Shown here one piece after another: positions 10,861 through 21,514 of a stretch of DNA of 64,000 bases. Source of the DNA: Turnera subulata (lineage: Eukaryota > Streptophyta > Magnoliopsida > Malpighiales > Passifloraceae). The stretch is from assembly GCA_028386065.3 (NCBI GenBank), contig JAKUCV010007341.1, positions 5,548-69,547 of the forward strand. The letters run 5' to 3'. Position 1 is the first letter of the stretch. Every line of letters starts with the position of its first letter. Position numbers and translations under genes: made by a program. The notes under the pieces were generated by a model. It was given only the letters and a program-made list of their open reading frames with translations, was not told the origin of the DNA and did not search any database.

Positions 10861-11690
10861 CTACTGATCCTCTTGAATTTTGATGTTGAAGAAGACGGCA
10901 AAGAACAACAAGTGGTGGAGTTCTTGGGGGCAGCACCCACAATGGCATAGCATTGTTGTCTCATGAATTCCTCCCCGTCCCCTCTTGGATCCATCGTGTC
11001 CTTTGCAAAGTGCACACTCTTCTTCTCATTTCTTTTTGTTTGTCATTCACTTTTGTTACTGGTAGTCTAGTACTACTTTAGTATTTTAAGATGCAAGTTC
11101 TAAGATTTAAGGTTTTAAATTTTAATGTTTAAATTTTATTATTTTAAGATTAATATTTCAGAGTTTAAAATTTAAAATAAAAAAATTTATATTATTTTAA
11201 GATTAAAGATCCTTAGAAATCTTATAATTTATAAAAGAATTTTAATCAAGTTCTATATATTTTTTTTATTGATCAATTTAGTCCTAATGATGTGGAAATT
11301 ACAGGTAGGACATCTTTGATTAATGATTCAAATTAATAAGTCTTGATTAATAAAAAAAATAATCATTAGACTTGATTGTAAATTAGCTAAGACCAATCGG
11401 TGATCCAAAGTTCTTTATCTGAAGATGTCATGATTGACCAGAAATCTGAAACTTGGACCGAATTGATATTGATAACCCCTCTGACACTTGGGCCGAACTG
11501 ATAATCATAACACCTTTAATGGTTTGTTTTTCCTTCCAAAAGAAACTTCTACCTAAAATTGCAGCAAAATTAGGACTTAGGAGGATGCCCCCGAAGAAAA
11601 CGCCTCATGGGCCAGGAGAGCAAAGCTTATAAATATGTCAAGCCCATGGTCATCAACTATCAAGAAACCCTATATATGTTTTAGACCAAA
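10861..11690. other. Intergenic, AT-rich, no gene seen
   Basis: 11080-11260 is simple TTTAAAATTT-type sequence. 11440-11515 has two copies of a short CTTGGRCCGAAYTGATA word. Nothing codes. Confidence 0.6.
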
Positions 11691-12040
11691 AAAAAAAACA
11701 ACCCTGTATACGTTTCTTCTCTACAAGCTTAAAATTCCGTACGGCGCCGTGCTAGTCTCCAAGTAAGTTCCCTGAATCAAACGCTGCATAGCTTCCATTT
11801 GTGGTCTTCTCACAGAGTAACTTCCAAGAATCAAACAATACATATGGCTTTCATAATTTGTGTGGTTTCCGCATTGTGATGTTTCGATTTATCTATCTGT
11901 CAAATTCTTCTCTATCGGGTTTTGTTTTTCTCTAGTAAGAGGCTTTGGTTTAATTGAAAGTTTCAAATGCTATATTTTTTTGAGGGTTGTTATTTTTATA
12001 ACATAACTATGTTTCCGCGATCTTATTTGCTACTCTATCA

Positions 12041-12573
12041 GGAAACTCATTGTTGAAACTTGGGCTGTGCTCTATGTCTGTAACGCGATGCACATGCACT
12101 GGACATGAAATAGATATCTTTTTTTCTTCTTTGTGTTTGGTTAGCTTTTTGGCCATAAAGTGTCAATAAGTGTCATCAACCAGACAAACCTTTTAGTGGT
12201 ATTTGCTACTCTGCTTGAGTGTTGCCAAGTAGAATATATAAGATTAAGCAATGACATGCAGTCTGTGTGTATTGTCTGTGATATAAGATTAAGCAATGAC
12301 ATGCAGAATATATAAGATTTAAGGAATGGGCTGGTTGGTCTGACTTGACTTGAAGAATTTTGTAATTCATAATTTGAGCATATAACATGTAGCAGGAAAA
12401 TCATTGAAGAAACTTGCTATGCTCTATGTTTGTTACGCGATGCACTGGATATGAAATAGATATCTTGTTTTCTTCTGTGTTTGGTTAACTTTTTGGCCCT
12501 TTTAGTTTGGTTTTCCTAGAATTTGAGGCTAAGACCTGTTGCTTTGGTTTGTCATCAACCAGACAAACCTTTT
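12041..12573 (+). repeat. Local duplication in the F-box 5' flank
   Basis: 12041-12194 recurs, imperfectly, at 12394-12573. Both copies hold the phrases GAAATAGATATCTTG/TTT and CATCAACCAGACAAACCTTTT. Between them a 40-bp segment with AAGATTAAGCAATGACATGC is itself repeated (12238-12262 and 12283-12306). It lies just upstream of the F-box start codon and may fall in a leader intron. Confidence 0.7.
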
Positions 12574-12662
12574 CTTTTTGTTTGTTTTTCATCTTGTTAT
12601 GAATTTAACAACAATAAGGTTTGGGTTGGTCGCAGGATTTCTAAACCAGACATAAAAAAGAC

Positions 12663-13916
12663 ATGTCAGAAGTAGAAGTGAAGCCAGGACTAGTTAAGGA
12701 TGTAAATGTTGGGCTTCCTTCAGTGATTGTGGAGGAAATACTTGCATCTTTACCTATTGAGACAATAGTTCGCTTCAGACAGCTTTCCAAGGAATGGTCC
12801 TGCTTCCTTATTAGTGCTGAATTCCAAAATTTGAGAGCCAAATTTGTATCTCCTGGTCACAAAACCCAAAAATTCCTCGTCTCAAGGCCTTGTGGTTTTT
12901 GGCTTCAAAACTTTGAGGATGTTCTTGAAGAGTCAATATATCATTTAAAACAAGAAAAAACTGATTTTGTTGATCTTTCAACGCTTGGGGATCCTCTTGT
13001 AGGGTCAATACACAAAAAGGAGGGTGATCATGACGCCAAGGGTAGTTTTGAAGAAGACAAGGGGGATCATAAGTTTAAACGCGGGTTTAAGTTGTCTTTT
13101 CCATTATTAAAGAGTGGGAAGCCTTTCGATTTCTTAGGATCATGCAATGGATTGGTTCTTTTAAATCTTGAGGAGAGCCGCGATCACTTTGTTTTGTGGA
13201 ATCCATGTACTGGTATCTACAAAGAATTGCCTAGAATTGATTGTTATACATCAAAACGTCCCCATTGTATAGCATATGGTTTTGGATATGATCCAGGCTC
13301 TCAAGATAATAAAATCTTCTTATCTTGGACTTGGACTGATGATGATTCTTCAGGAGTACTACTCAGGGAGCAAAAGACTCAGATCTTCTCATTAAAAGCA
13401 AACTCTTGGAAGGAGATACCATCTTGTAATCATCAGAAGAATTTGGATTATGCGGGAGTCTTCCTTCATGGAGCACTCCATTGGCTTGTCGATGATCAAC
13501 TCATTGCTTTCGATTTAGAGAAAGAGGTGTTTTATGATGTTCCTATACCACCTCCGGCAATAGGCTCCCGCTGTTGGCTAGGGATCCTGGGAGGGGAGTA
13601 CCTTTGTGTATTTTTTAAGCACAGGCACAGCCTGGGGAAGCGACAATACTGGGTCATGATGGAATTTGGAGTTCATGAATCTTGGGTCCGACTTTTTGAT
13701 CTAGGCGATGCTCTATATGGGAAGGTATTATATAAAAACAAAGATGTCTTGATACGACGATTTATGAACAATTATGGGTATGTGTGTCTACAACAAGATT
13801 TTGGTCTATTAAATATAATTGATTTTAGTGTTAAAGGAAGACTTGGAGAAGACTATTTCAGGAATCACCTCTTGACTTACCTTATACCATACACAGAGGG
13901 TGTAACTTCTCCATAA
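12663..13916 (+). CDS. F-box protein with F-box-associated (FBA) domain
   Basis: A single-exon gene of 417 aa. Residues about 17-58 form an F-box (LPSVIVEEILASLPIETIVR), which binds SKP1 in an SCF ubiquitin ligase. Residues about 130-400 are an FBA-type C-terminal domain with the landmarks FLGSCNGLVLL, LWNPCTGIYKELP, YGFGYDP, VFLHGALHWLVDD and GGEYLCVF, which in this family recognises the substrate. Length and layout suit the large plant F-box/FBA family. The start is the first ATG, just ahead of the conserved acidic N-terminus, and the broken paralogue shares it. An acidic, Lys-rich insert (about residues 115-140) separates the two domains. The substrate cannot be inferred. An intact frame next to a decayed twin suggests this copy kept the function. 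Confidence 0.9.
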   Translation: MSEVEVKPGLVKDVNVGLPSVIVEEILASLPIETIVRFRQLSKEWSCFLISAEFQNLRAKFVSPGHKTQKFLVSRPCGFWLQNFEDVLEESIYHLKQEKTDFVDLSTLGDPLVGSIHKKEGDHDAKGSFEEDKGDHKFKRGFKLSFPLLKSGKPFDFLGSCNGLVLLNLEESRDHFVLWNPCTGIYKELPRIDCYTSKRPHCIAYGFGYDPGSQDNKIFLSWTWTDDDSSGVLLREQKTQIFSLKANSWKEIPSCNHQKNLDYAGVFLHGALHWLVDDQLIAFDLEKEVFYDVPIPPPAIGSRCWLGILGGEYLCVFFKHRHSLGKRQYWVMMEFGVHESWVRLFDLGDALYGKVLYKNKDVLIRRFMNNYGYVCLQQDFGLLNIIDFSVKGRLGEDYFRNHLLTYLIPYTEGVTSP

Positions 13917-14480
13917 ACCAGATTATGGAACAAGCATTTCCGGTGATTACAGATAATTATAAAGAGGTGAGCTTTTCTTTTTTTTAAAAAAATTGTCTTT
14001 GAGCTTACGTTTTCCTGTATCTTAACTTGCATTCTTTTCACTTTCATGATTAATCAGACTATATGGCTTCCCCATGGTTCTTGACTACCAACTGAAATAT
14101 GTCTTTATTTAGTTTATTCTGCAGTCACTTGATAATTAGTTGGTCGCCGGCGAAGAAAGGATGGAAAGAAAGACAATGTTCACAAGGATATATAATCCAG
14201 CTTCCACCTTGTGCTTTTCTATTTACAACGACGATCAATATGGAGATTATTGTTCAACAAATACTTTAGTTGTTATTGTCAAGACCCTAATTAATTGCTT
14301 TTCCAGTTTGTGTTTTTTCCCCCCCTATGTTTGGTACTACTGTATGTTTTTGGTACCATCTATAAGATGATTACTGTAATTAGAGTTTTCCAAGTACTTT
14401 TTTTTAATATGATTCTATAACTTTCTATTTCTGTGGTGAAAAATCCCTCTACATGAAAACTGATCTGCTTGAAATTCTCG
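13917..14480. other. 3' flank of the F-box gene
   Basis: Collinear with 8403-8940 and likely to contain the 3' UTR. No further gene seen. The 76-aa frame at 14140-14370 is not conserved in unit 1. Confidence 0.6.
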
Positions 14481-14489
14481 AAGCCAAAT

Positions 14490-14612
14490 GTGTCCATACT
14501 GAAGATACTTTATGCTCTTCTTCGAAGTCATACTACGTGAATGAACACAGCTAGAGAAAGCTGAAGCTGTATTTGCTGAGATGAGGAAGTATGGCGTTCC
14601 TCCAAGTATGCC
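14490..14612 (+). pseudogene. PPR-protein fragment (unit 2 copy)
   Basis: 14559-14610 reads EKAEAVFAEMRKYGVPPS, a good match to the second helix and tail of a pentatricopeptide repeat. PPR proteins bind organellar RNA. The upstream part (EDTLCSSSKSYYVNE) is in a different frame and a TAG lies between. It is an isolated repeat without start or neighbours. A weaker PPR-like phrase, VYTAYIDGLIKSG, lies at 15632-15670, so more of the same lost gene may be scattered here. Confidence 0.55.
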
Positions 14613-14628
14613 TTATATGCCTTATCTC

Positions 14629-15293
14629 TGTTGATTGTTGACCAAGCTGATGCTAATTAGTTAGTGGAGTGTTTGGTGTGATTAAGATGTTAGTGGAGTG
14701 GTCACTTTAATTAAAGTGTGATGTGTCTTTTTATCATGATGTTTATTCTGATTGTAAGTGTGTTTTGTTGTATATGATGTGCTATTATGAGCATATTAGG
14801 TAAAGCAAACCCACTACTTAAAGTAGTAGGGTCAGCTGAGTAGGAATTGTTGGGTTATAGGTTGATTTTCTACCTATATATTGAGTCTTGTAATCTGAGT
14901 TCTACAAGTGAAATAAGAGTAAATTGAGTGTGTTTCACTTCATAAAGTGTTTCTTGACTTGTTCATTGAGTGTTCAAGCCAAATGATTGAGTGAATTGAG
15001 AGAAAACTAATGGAATAGTAACCCAGAAAACCAACTTTTGCGTTTCTACAGATTTCTGGAAATTTCCCAGAAAACATTGATGTTTAAATTCAAACATCGA
15101 TGTTATTTGCATTCTGCCGATTTTGTTTAAAGCCCCGAATCAACCAAACATCGATGTTTTAAATCCAACATCGATGTTCTAAGCTTTCGGCAGAATTGCT
15201 TGAAGTTCCAGTAGCCTAAAAACATCGATGTTATTGATTCAACATCGGTGTTCTTGATCCATTTCAGAATTGATTGAAGAAAAAAAGCCAACA
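14629..15293 (+). mobile_element. Solo LTR (665 bp) with 5-bp target duplication ATCTC
   Basis: The segment starts TGTTGATTGTTG and ends AGCCAACA, and is bordered by ATCTC at 14624-14628 and 15294-15298. In the duplicated unit 1 the corresponding place (9104-9112) reads ATCTCCCTA without interruption, which is an empty site. There is no internal domain, so the element was reduced to one LTR by recombination. It contains three palindrome pairs (annotated separately). Confidence 0.92.
15074..15251. repeat. Three palindrome pairs on an exact 74-bp period
   Basis: ACATYGATGT-type palindromes start at 15074 and 15094, 15148 and 15168, and 15222 and 15242. Spacing within each pair is 20 bp and the pair period is 74 bp. 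The sequence between pairs is a diverged tandem repeat. The same palindrome, with 21-bp pair spacing, fills 21-264. Confidence 0.9.
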
Positions 15294-15298
15294 ATCTC

Positions 15299-17342
15299 CC
15301 TACTGGGCAAGGAGTCTTTATAAATTATAATCATGAATTCTAGAAGTCTGGGAAAATAATATGTAAAAGGGAGAATGTTAAATTCACTAAATGTTATGAA
15401 TGAAAATGCAAAGGATAGTTGAATAACCAAATCCTGTGAATTTCGTCTGGTAGGTGTCTTTGTGGATCTGCAATTTCCATTGGCTGCACCTTCTGCTGTG
15501 GTTATGTATATACTTTATTTTCCCTGATCGTGGGAAATACGGCTGCTCTGCCAGTCTTCAAAGCTGTTGTATCATTGCACATTCTACTATGAAATGTAAC
15601 CTCACGTGGATACACAATTTATCAGGTGCAGTTGTGTATACTGCTTATATTGATGGATTAATTAAGAGTGGAAAAAAACTACAAGACCCATTGAGATCTT
15701 TAATTGAATGAAAAGAGACAGTTGCTAGCCATCAGTAATTTTATTTTTATTTACCAATTCATCTGAATTTTTAAAAATGAAATATTTTATTTTAAAAAAT
15801 GAAAACCTTCTTTTCTTAAAAAAAAAATGAAAACCTTCTTTTATTTTTCTTCTTCATCTACATACTCTTCACGAATATCTCCCCTATCATGCCCCCCTAA
15901 AGTACAACTTCAATGGCAACAAGCAAATCATGTTTGGGAAGATGCTCAAGACTTCTGTTATGCTATTGGAAGGGGACTACAATGGGGCATCGGCTTTGCC
16001 AATTGACGACCTAGTGGTGGCGATGTGGGCACCGTTTTGTTGGTGGAAATCTTACCTCTTGAATCGTAATGACTCTGCAGTATATTGTTGAATACAGGTA
16101 GGGATGGCAACAATCCCCACTGTCCAAAGCATCACCGACCACCGACCATGTGATGTCCAACGCCCCATTCTTTCTCAATGGGTATGAATTTACATTTTTT
16201 TTTCCCCAAACGGTGTGGATCCAGAATAGGTCCATCTTGTGGATGTGGAGGTCCATCTGGGTGCCAATGAAATCCATTTCTTCAAAATCATGATCGATTT
16301 AGGTTTTCTGACTCTAGCAATTGCTTTGGATGGAAAAATCTTGTAAACCATCAAACATTTAAGAGGCTTGTGAATCGAGGGGACCTGGAGGTTCAAGCTC
16401 TACTTTGTATGCTGATGAGGATTTTAAGTAGGAAGATGATGGTGGAACGGATAAGCTCACTTGGCAAATTAATTACTTTAGGGTTGTGGGTGGCTTCTGC
16501 AATAAGAAATGGTTGGCTAGTCTGTCGTTCAAACTTCGGTGCATTGATGCTAATATTATTTTGGATGTGACTGAAAGGAAGGCATGGGATATATATTGTG
16601 GTCTTTTGTGCTTCTAACTAAAACTCCTGCTCCTAAATAAGAATGATGGTTTTAACACTCTACATAGAGAGTCTTTTGTTGATGGTTATGTGGGTGATGG
16701 CAATGAAATGACCATCAACATCATATATAATGTCATAATTGAAGATTTTGTGAAGATGGATATAGAGAATACACATTTCTAGACAATTCGCAACTTCACA
16801 ACCATCAATGATAAGTTTTAAAGAAGACAGAATAGAAAACCAATAACTTGTGTCATGGGAAGTACTCAACTTTGGCTGTCTTTTAAGAATCACCCATATA
16901 GGTAAGCCAATATGGCTTTGCTTGGTATTGTAGTGTGGTTGCATTTACTTAAATTGAAGTGTTGTCTTAATTTCCTTTGTATACTTTCCCACCTGTCTCC
17001 TTTTGTCCGCCCTGCCAAACAAGATTTAAGGAGATATTTTCCAATTGTTATTCAATTTTTGTATGCCCTTATTTTATGGATTCTTTTATTTTTTTTTTAT
17101 GTGGAAGACTAACTCTTGTCATGATGGATGAGAACTTGAAAATTTGAAACTGTGAGTGAACTTAGAATTTAAAATCTGTACTTCATTTCTACACCAAAAA
17201 ATATAAAAGAAAATTTGACGTTAAGAAAGTTCTTAAAGTAGAAAACACATGGCTATCAAGAGTAAATAAAAATGACTCATTTTAGATATATTGTATAATT
17301 ACTTTCTTAGATGTTTTAGATATATCGTATAATTATTTTTTT
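15299..17342. other. Intergenic sequence with undetermined relics
   Basis: 15300-15415 matches unit 1 (9109-9205). Beyond this, frames such as 15454-15711 and 16370-16570 are short, interrupted and not recognised. 15632-15670 could be a PPR scrap. I can support no gene here. Confidence 0.5.
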
Positions 17343-17521
17343 AAAGAATGATTATGTCATAAATAGTTGCCATGTCTCCTTACTAATTAGTTGTAAATAA
17401 AAATGATTCATTTTTAGAAATATTCTACAATTAGTTTCTTAAATTTCTTAGACCAATCCGTTTTAGATATATTATATAATTTTTTTTAAGAATGATTATG
17501 TCATAAATAGTTGCCATGTCT
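17343..17521. repeat. Two copies of a 34-bp word at the LTR border
   Basis: An identical 34-bp segment containing ATGATTATGTCATAAATAG occurs at 17344-17377 and 17488-17521. AT-rich relatives of TTTAGATATATTGTATAATT lie around it. The second copy ends exactly where the solo LTR begins. Confidence 0.75.
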
Positions 17522-17827
17522 TGTAACGGCCCGGATAAAATTTATGTTTTTACCGGGACTGTAAAATGATTTGTACAGTAACTTACCTAATGAAATTAAT
17601 CTTGGGTAATTATTTCAGGGTGAGTTATGCATCGGATTCCGAAACCGACCCTTACCCCACGCTCGGGATTTTTCTGCGGATTTTACGGACCAGAGTTGGT
17701 ATTTTTCGGGTCCAGGAATCTCGAGAAAAGTCAGGTTTAACCTCGTCCTATCGGACCAGAAATAAAGTCAAGGGGGTATTATAGTTATTTTCTGGTCCGG
17801 TCGGTACACGGTTTGTGTGCAGACAAA

Positions 17828-17859
17828 CCTGCATAATTGAGGTGGCTCAATCATACAGG
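17828..17859 (+). repeat. Conserved hairpin near the LTR start (14-bp stem, two mismatches)
   Basis: The arms CCTGCATAATTGAG and CTCAATCATACAGG pair at 12 of 14 positions around a 4-nt loop. The same place in the LTRs of element A and in the solo LTR at 59773-62345 has perfect stems of related sequence. Confidence 0.75.
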
Positions 17860-19816
17860 CTGCCGCCGCCTCTTTCCTATTTAGCCAGTATCCATGCACG
17901 TGTTTTTTACCTGTGATTCTTTTGCCTTCCAATACCACCATCACCCACTCACCTCTACAAATAACTCCTCTGCCAGTTCTTCCACTTACAACCCAGTACA
18001 CCACCATCTCCTGTAAACACACACACAAAACTCCAGCTTTCTTCCTCGTTTTCATTTCTGCAACCTACACACAAAACCTGTAAAAGAAGAAATAAAGAAA
18101 AAAAAAAGAAAACAAAAACACATAACACACACCACTGCCACCATCCACCACCGACGCCACTACCAACCACCAACCGCCGAGACGACCAGCCACCAGCCGC
18201 CGCCTCCCTCTTCTCTTTCTCCTCCTGCCCACCGTCGCACCACCACAGCAAGTCACCGCCGCCACCGTGAGCTACGCACACCACCTCTTCGTCACCTCCT
18301 CGTCGCAGCCACCTGGAGCCAACGCCGTCGTCATCCTTCCGTGCGCGCGTCACTGCCGTCGCCTTCCCTCGGCTGTGACTCGCCACACGCAGAACCCAAC
18401 GTCGCCGTGAGGAGATCCGTACTCGACGACGAGCAGGCCGCCTCGCACCTCCACCTTCGCGCCGTCAGACCCGTCACCAACAGACCACCGTCGCCTTGCC
18501 TCGCCATCCCGTGCCGCGCCGCCGTTCTGCCAAAGTGAGCCTTGGGTTGAAGACGACCCGGATGTGGGTCGCGGGTCGCGGGTTGACCCGGTTAGGGGTA
18601 GGAGTGGGTCGTGGGCTGGGTATGTGGATTGTGTGTGTGGGCTGAGTGGAGTTGGGTTTGGGCTGGGTTGTTGGGTCTGGTTCTAGGCCTGCGCGTGGGC
18701 CTGAGTCTGGGCTCCTGGTTGGGGCCTGGGCTTGGCACTGTGCATGGTCTGGGCTGGCACTATTTGGCCCAGTCCGAAATTTAAAAAAAAGAGAGAGGAA
18801 TAAATCTGAAAGAAAAGAATAATAATTATGGAAAAATAATAATTCTAGGAAAATAAAAGTAATTTGTGGAAATAATATTTTGAGGAATAATTTTGGGAAA
18901 AATAATATTATGGAGATATAATTTTAGGGAAAGTATATATAAATGGTGTATAATAACTACTTTGAGAAAATATTTGGGAAAGGTATATGGAATATGTAAT
19001 TTTTGGGAAAAAAATAAATACATAGTATTCTGTGAAAATAAATAGAGTAATTATCATGTTCAAGAAACTAAGGAAATTAAAATATGAATTATTATATCCT
19101 TTGTTAAATTGCTATATAGTAATTACTTTAGGAAAGAATACATGTACTATAAAAGTATTCTGGGAGTATGAGCATACGTTATATTTTCAGGGAATAGTAA
19201 TTATATTTTTGGAAAAGAAAATAAATGGTAATAATAATTATTTGGGAAAGGGTATTATCAAAGTAAATACCGGAACAATAACCGGGCATATGTACAGTAT
19301 GGTATTTTGACACAGGAATAATAAATAGTGAATTATGATGATAACGGGGTTTCACCGGGACGTAAACGAACCAGTTAGGTTTTATTTTTACGGTATAGCA
19401 TCATTTGCATTTATGTGCATCTTATGTGAATATATGCTGTTATTTGCCATATAGGAGCCGATAACGAATAGTATCCCGAGGAACCGGAGCTGGGACAATT
19501 TGTGGACTTCCAAGAGTGGGGAAATCGGCTAAGGTGAGGATGGATAACCTTTGATATGTTGCACATAATACTGTGTGTGTTTCTCTGATAATTATTTGCT
19601 TGATTGAACTGCTGAGCCGATTGAGTTTGATTGTTGTGTTACTATTATTGTTGATCTGTTAACCATGGATAAACTGATATGAAGAGATAATTGGATAATT
19701 GGAAGTTGTGTTGACGACTTTATTGTCACTTGGAAAGTAGTGGTACGACTAGATGGTTAGAGACTGTTTTGTGGTGGCTATGATCTGGGTTACTTGTGAT
19801 AAGCATGTCTACGCTT

Positions 19817-19888
19817 GAGATGTCTATCCCGCAATTATATTTTTGGGATGTCTATCCCTGGGATCTATATTTTTGGGATGTCGATCCC
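19817..19888 (+). repeat. Hairpin array of the solo LTR (GGGAT/ATCCC stems)
   Basis: GGGATGTCTATCCC at 19845-19858 and GGGATGTCGATCCC at 19875-19888 each form a 5-bp stem with a 4-nt loop. A decayed third unit is at 19817-19830. It occupies the same LTR position as the arrays in elements A and B and the solo LTR at 59773-62345. Confidence 0.7.
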
Positions 19889-20145
19889 TGGGTTCTCTCG
19901 GACTGATCTAGCATCCGGAACATGTTAATAACCAGGTACGACCCTAGCTTGTCCAGTGACAGGGCCCTGAAAGATAAAATTGGTAATAATAAATATTCTT
20001 TTGGTCTTGGCTCAGTTAAGTTTTGGTTGTTTCTCTGTTTGTCTTTTGCTGGAATTTTACTTCGAAAGTATTGTGTTTGCCTGCATATTACTGTTTATCC
20101 TTCGTCGGTGAGCACTTCGGACTCACCCCTCGCCTGCGGGGTTTC

Positions 20146-20846
20146 TGTTAGCAAGTAAAGCGCCGGGAGTAGCCCGCAAATCGGGGAGAAAACAAGCGAG
20201 GCCCAAGTGAGATCCACACTCGTGGGCTTGGACACCACAAAGTAACCCAAAACCTTAAGGCATTGGGTACATGGGTCCATTCCACTTATATTTTACTCAC
20301 TTGGTCTCTTTCTATCCGATGTGGGACAAGTACTCATACTTGAACACCCAACAATCTCCCCCTCAAGTGTGAGTTTCTTCCACATCGGGCTTAGGCATAC
20401 TCCCCCTAGAAGCATCTTCTGCGACATCCTCAAGAGCCTGCTCCATAACACCAAGCCCGTGTTCAGAGGAGCACGCGCCTGCCAATCTCTTAGGTTTTTA
20501 AGAGTCACGCCTTACAACTCCACACCTGGGCCTGAAACTGGAGTCTCGAGCTCGCTCCACGTGGGGGCAGCAATCACAGGGCAAACCATGTCGCGTATCA
20601 ATATCGATCACAGCCGAACCTTCGGCTCCGCTACCACTTGTTAGCAAGTAAAGCGCCGGGAGTAGCTCGCAAATCGGGGAGAAAACAAGCGAGGCCCAAG
20701 TGAGATCCACACTCGTGGGTTCAGACACCACAAAGTAACCCAAAACCTTAAGGCATTGGGTACATGGGTCCATTCCACTTATATTTTACTCACTTGGTCT
20801 CTTTCTATCCGATGTGGGACAAGTACTCATACTTGAACACCCAACA
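20146..20846 (-). mobile_element. TRIM (terminal-repeat retrotransposon in miniature)
   Basis: Two nearly identical 208-bp terminal repeats (20146-20353 and 20639-20846) flank a 285-bp core. The target duplication GTTTC is at 20141-20145 and 20847-20851, and the interrupted LTR reads on correctly across it. On the minus strand the LTR starts TGTTGGGTGTTC and is preceded by a polypurine tract (GAGGGGGAGAT). The other LTR is followed by TGGTAGCGGAGCC, close to the initiator-Met tRNA primer site TGGTATCAGAGC. There is no coding capacity, as usual for TRIMs. Confidence 0.92.
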
Positions 20847-21514
20847 GTTTCATCCCGTAGGATGAGTTGCTCGTGGTACAGGTACGTGGTTCGGCCAGCT
20901 GCTGTTTCTACTCCACTAGACTCCGGATCCATACCTCCGCTGCATCTCATTCTAAGTCTTCCGCTGCTGATTATTATATGTTGCTGTATTTTATATGTTG
21001 CTGTGTTGCTGTATTACTTCCTTTGCTGTATCATGTATTATATGTTTCTGCTACTGCTGTTGTGGCTTGAATAATGGTCCTCGGGATCGGGTGACGGATG
21101 TTGTATTTGGGAATTACTTGTATTGTATTTTATATTGTATGTACTGTCTGCTACTGTAGTAAGAACAGTTCTGGCACGTATTTACTGTGTACGGTAAATA
21201 CGGGTCGGGGAGCTTCATAGCACTGGAGCAAATTTTCCACATGCGGTCATGGAAAAAGTAGCATTTTATTCTGTCCAATGAACTTTTCTTAGGTAAGCTA
21301 ACACAGATCAGATGTAGGCAATCTAGGAAATTGACAATTGATTATCAACAAAGGATTCTATCTCTCTCTACCTAGGAGAAATATGGGTCAAACCAATCAA
21401 ATTTAAGTTTCAAATACTACTAAAAACACCGCTGCTAAAGAAATTGTTTTTAGTATGCACAGTAAATAATATGACCAATTTGGCGCCAACTCATGGGTGA
21501 GGCAATACATCTAG

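Larger units (their letters stand above)
11700..15415 (+). repeat. Segmental duplication, unit 2 (intact F-box copy)
   Basis: Collinear with 6690-9205. It is longer because of about 350 bp of extra duplicated leader sequence (12041-12573) and a 665-bp solo LTR (14629-15293). The order is leader, F-box gene, 3' flank, PPR scrap, solo LTR. Confidence 0.85.
17522..21217 (+). mobile_element. Solo LTR of the large gypsy-like family (sense on +)
   Basis: It starts TGTAACGGCCCGGATAAAAT and ends GGGTCGGGGAGCTTCA, and is the plus-strand relative of the LTRs at 40-62 kb. Internal landmarks match in order: a hairpin near 17828-17859, a GC-rich patch (18130-18540), an AT-rich zone of ATAATTA words (18780-19320), the hairpin array (19817-19888) and a terminal dyad with TTTACTGTGTACGGTAAA. 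A TRIM lies inside. Without the TRIM it is about 2.99 kb. The flanking 5-mers (TGTCT, TAGCA) differ, so there is no target duplication. Comparison with 10150-10245 suggests that about 75 bp of flank was lost. Confidence 0.85.

Noticed and set aside
16011..16570. Short frames between the two solo LTRs
   Set aside because: Interrupted on every strand and not recognised; no splice-consistent model found.
17522..17540. TGTAACGGCCC start read as a separate transposon end
   Set aside because: It is the normal LTR start of the large gypsy-like family; the matching end is at 21217.
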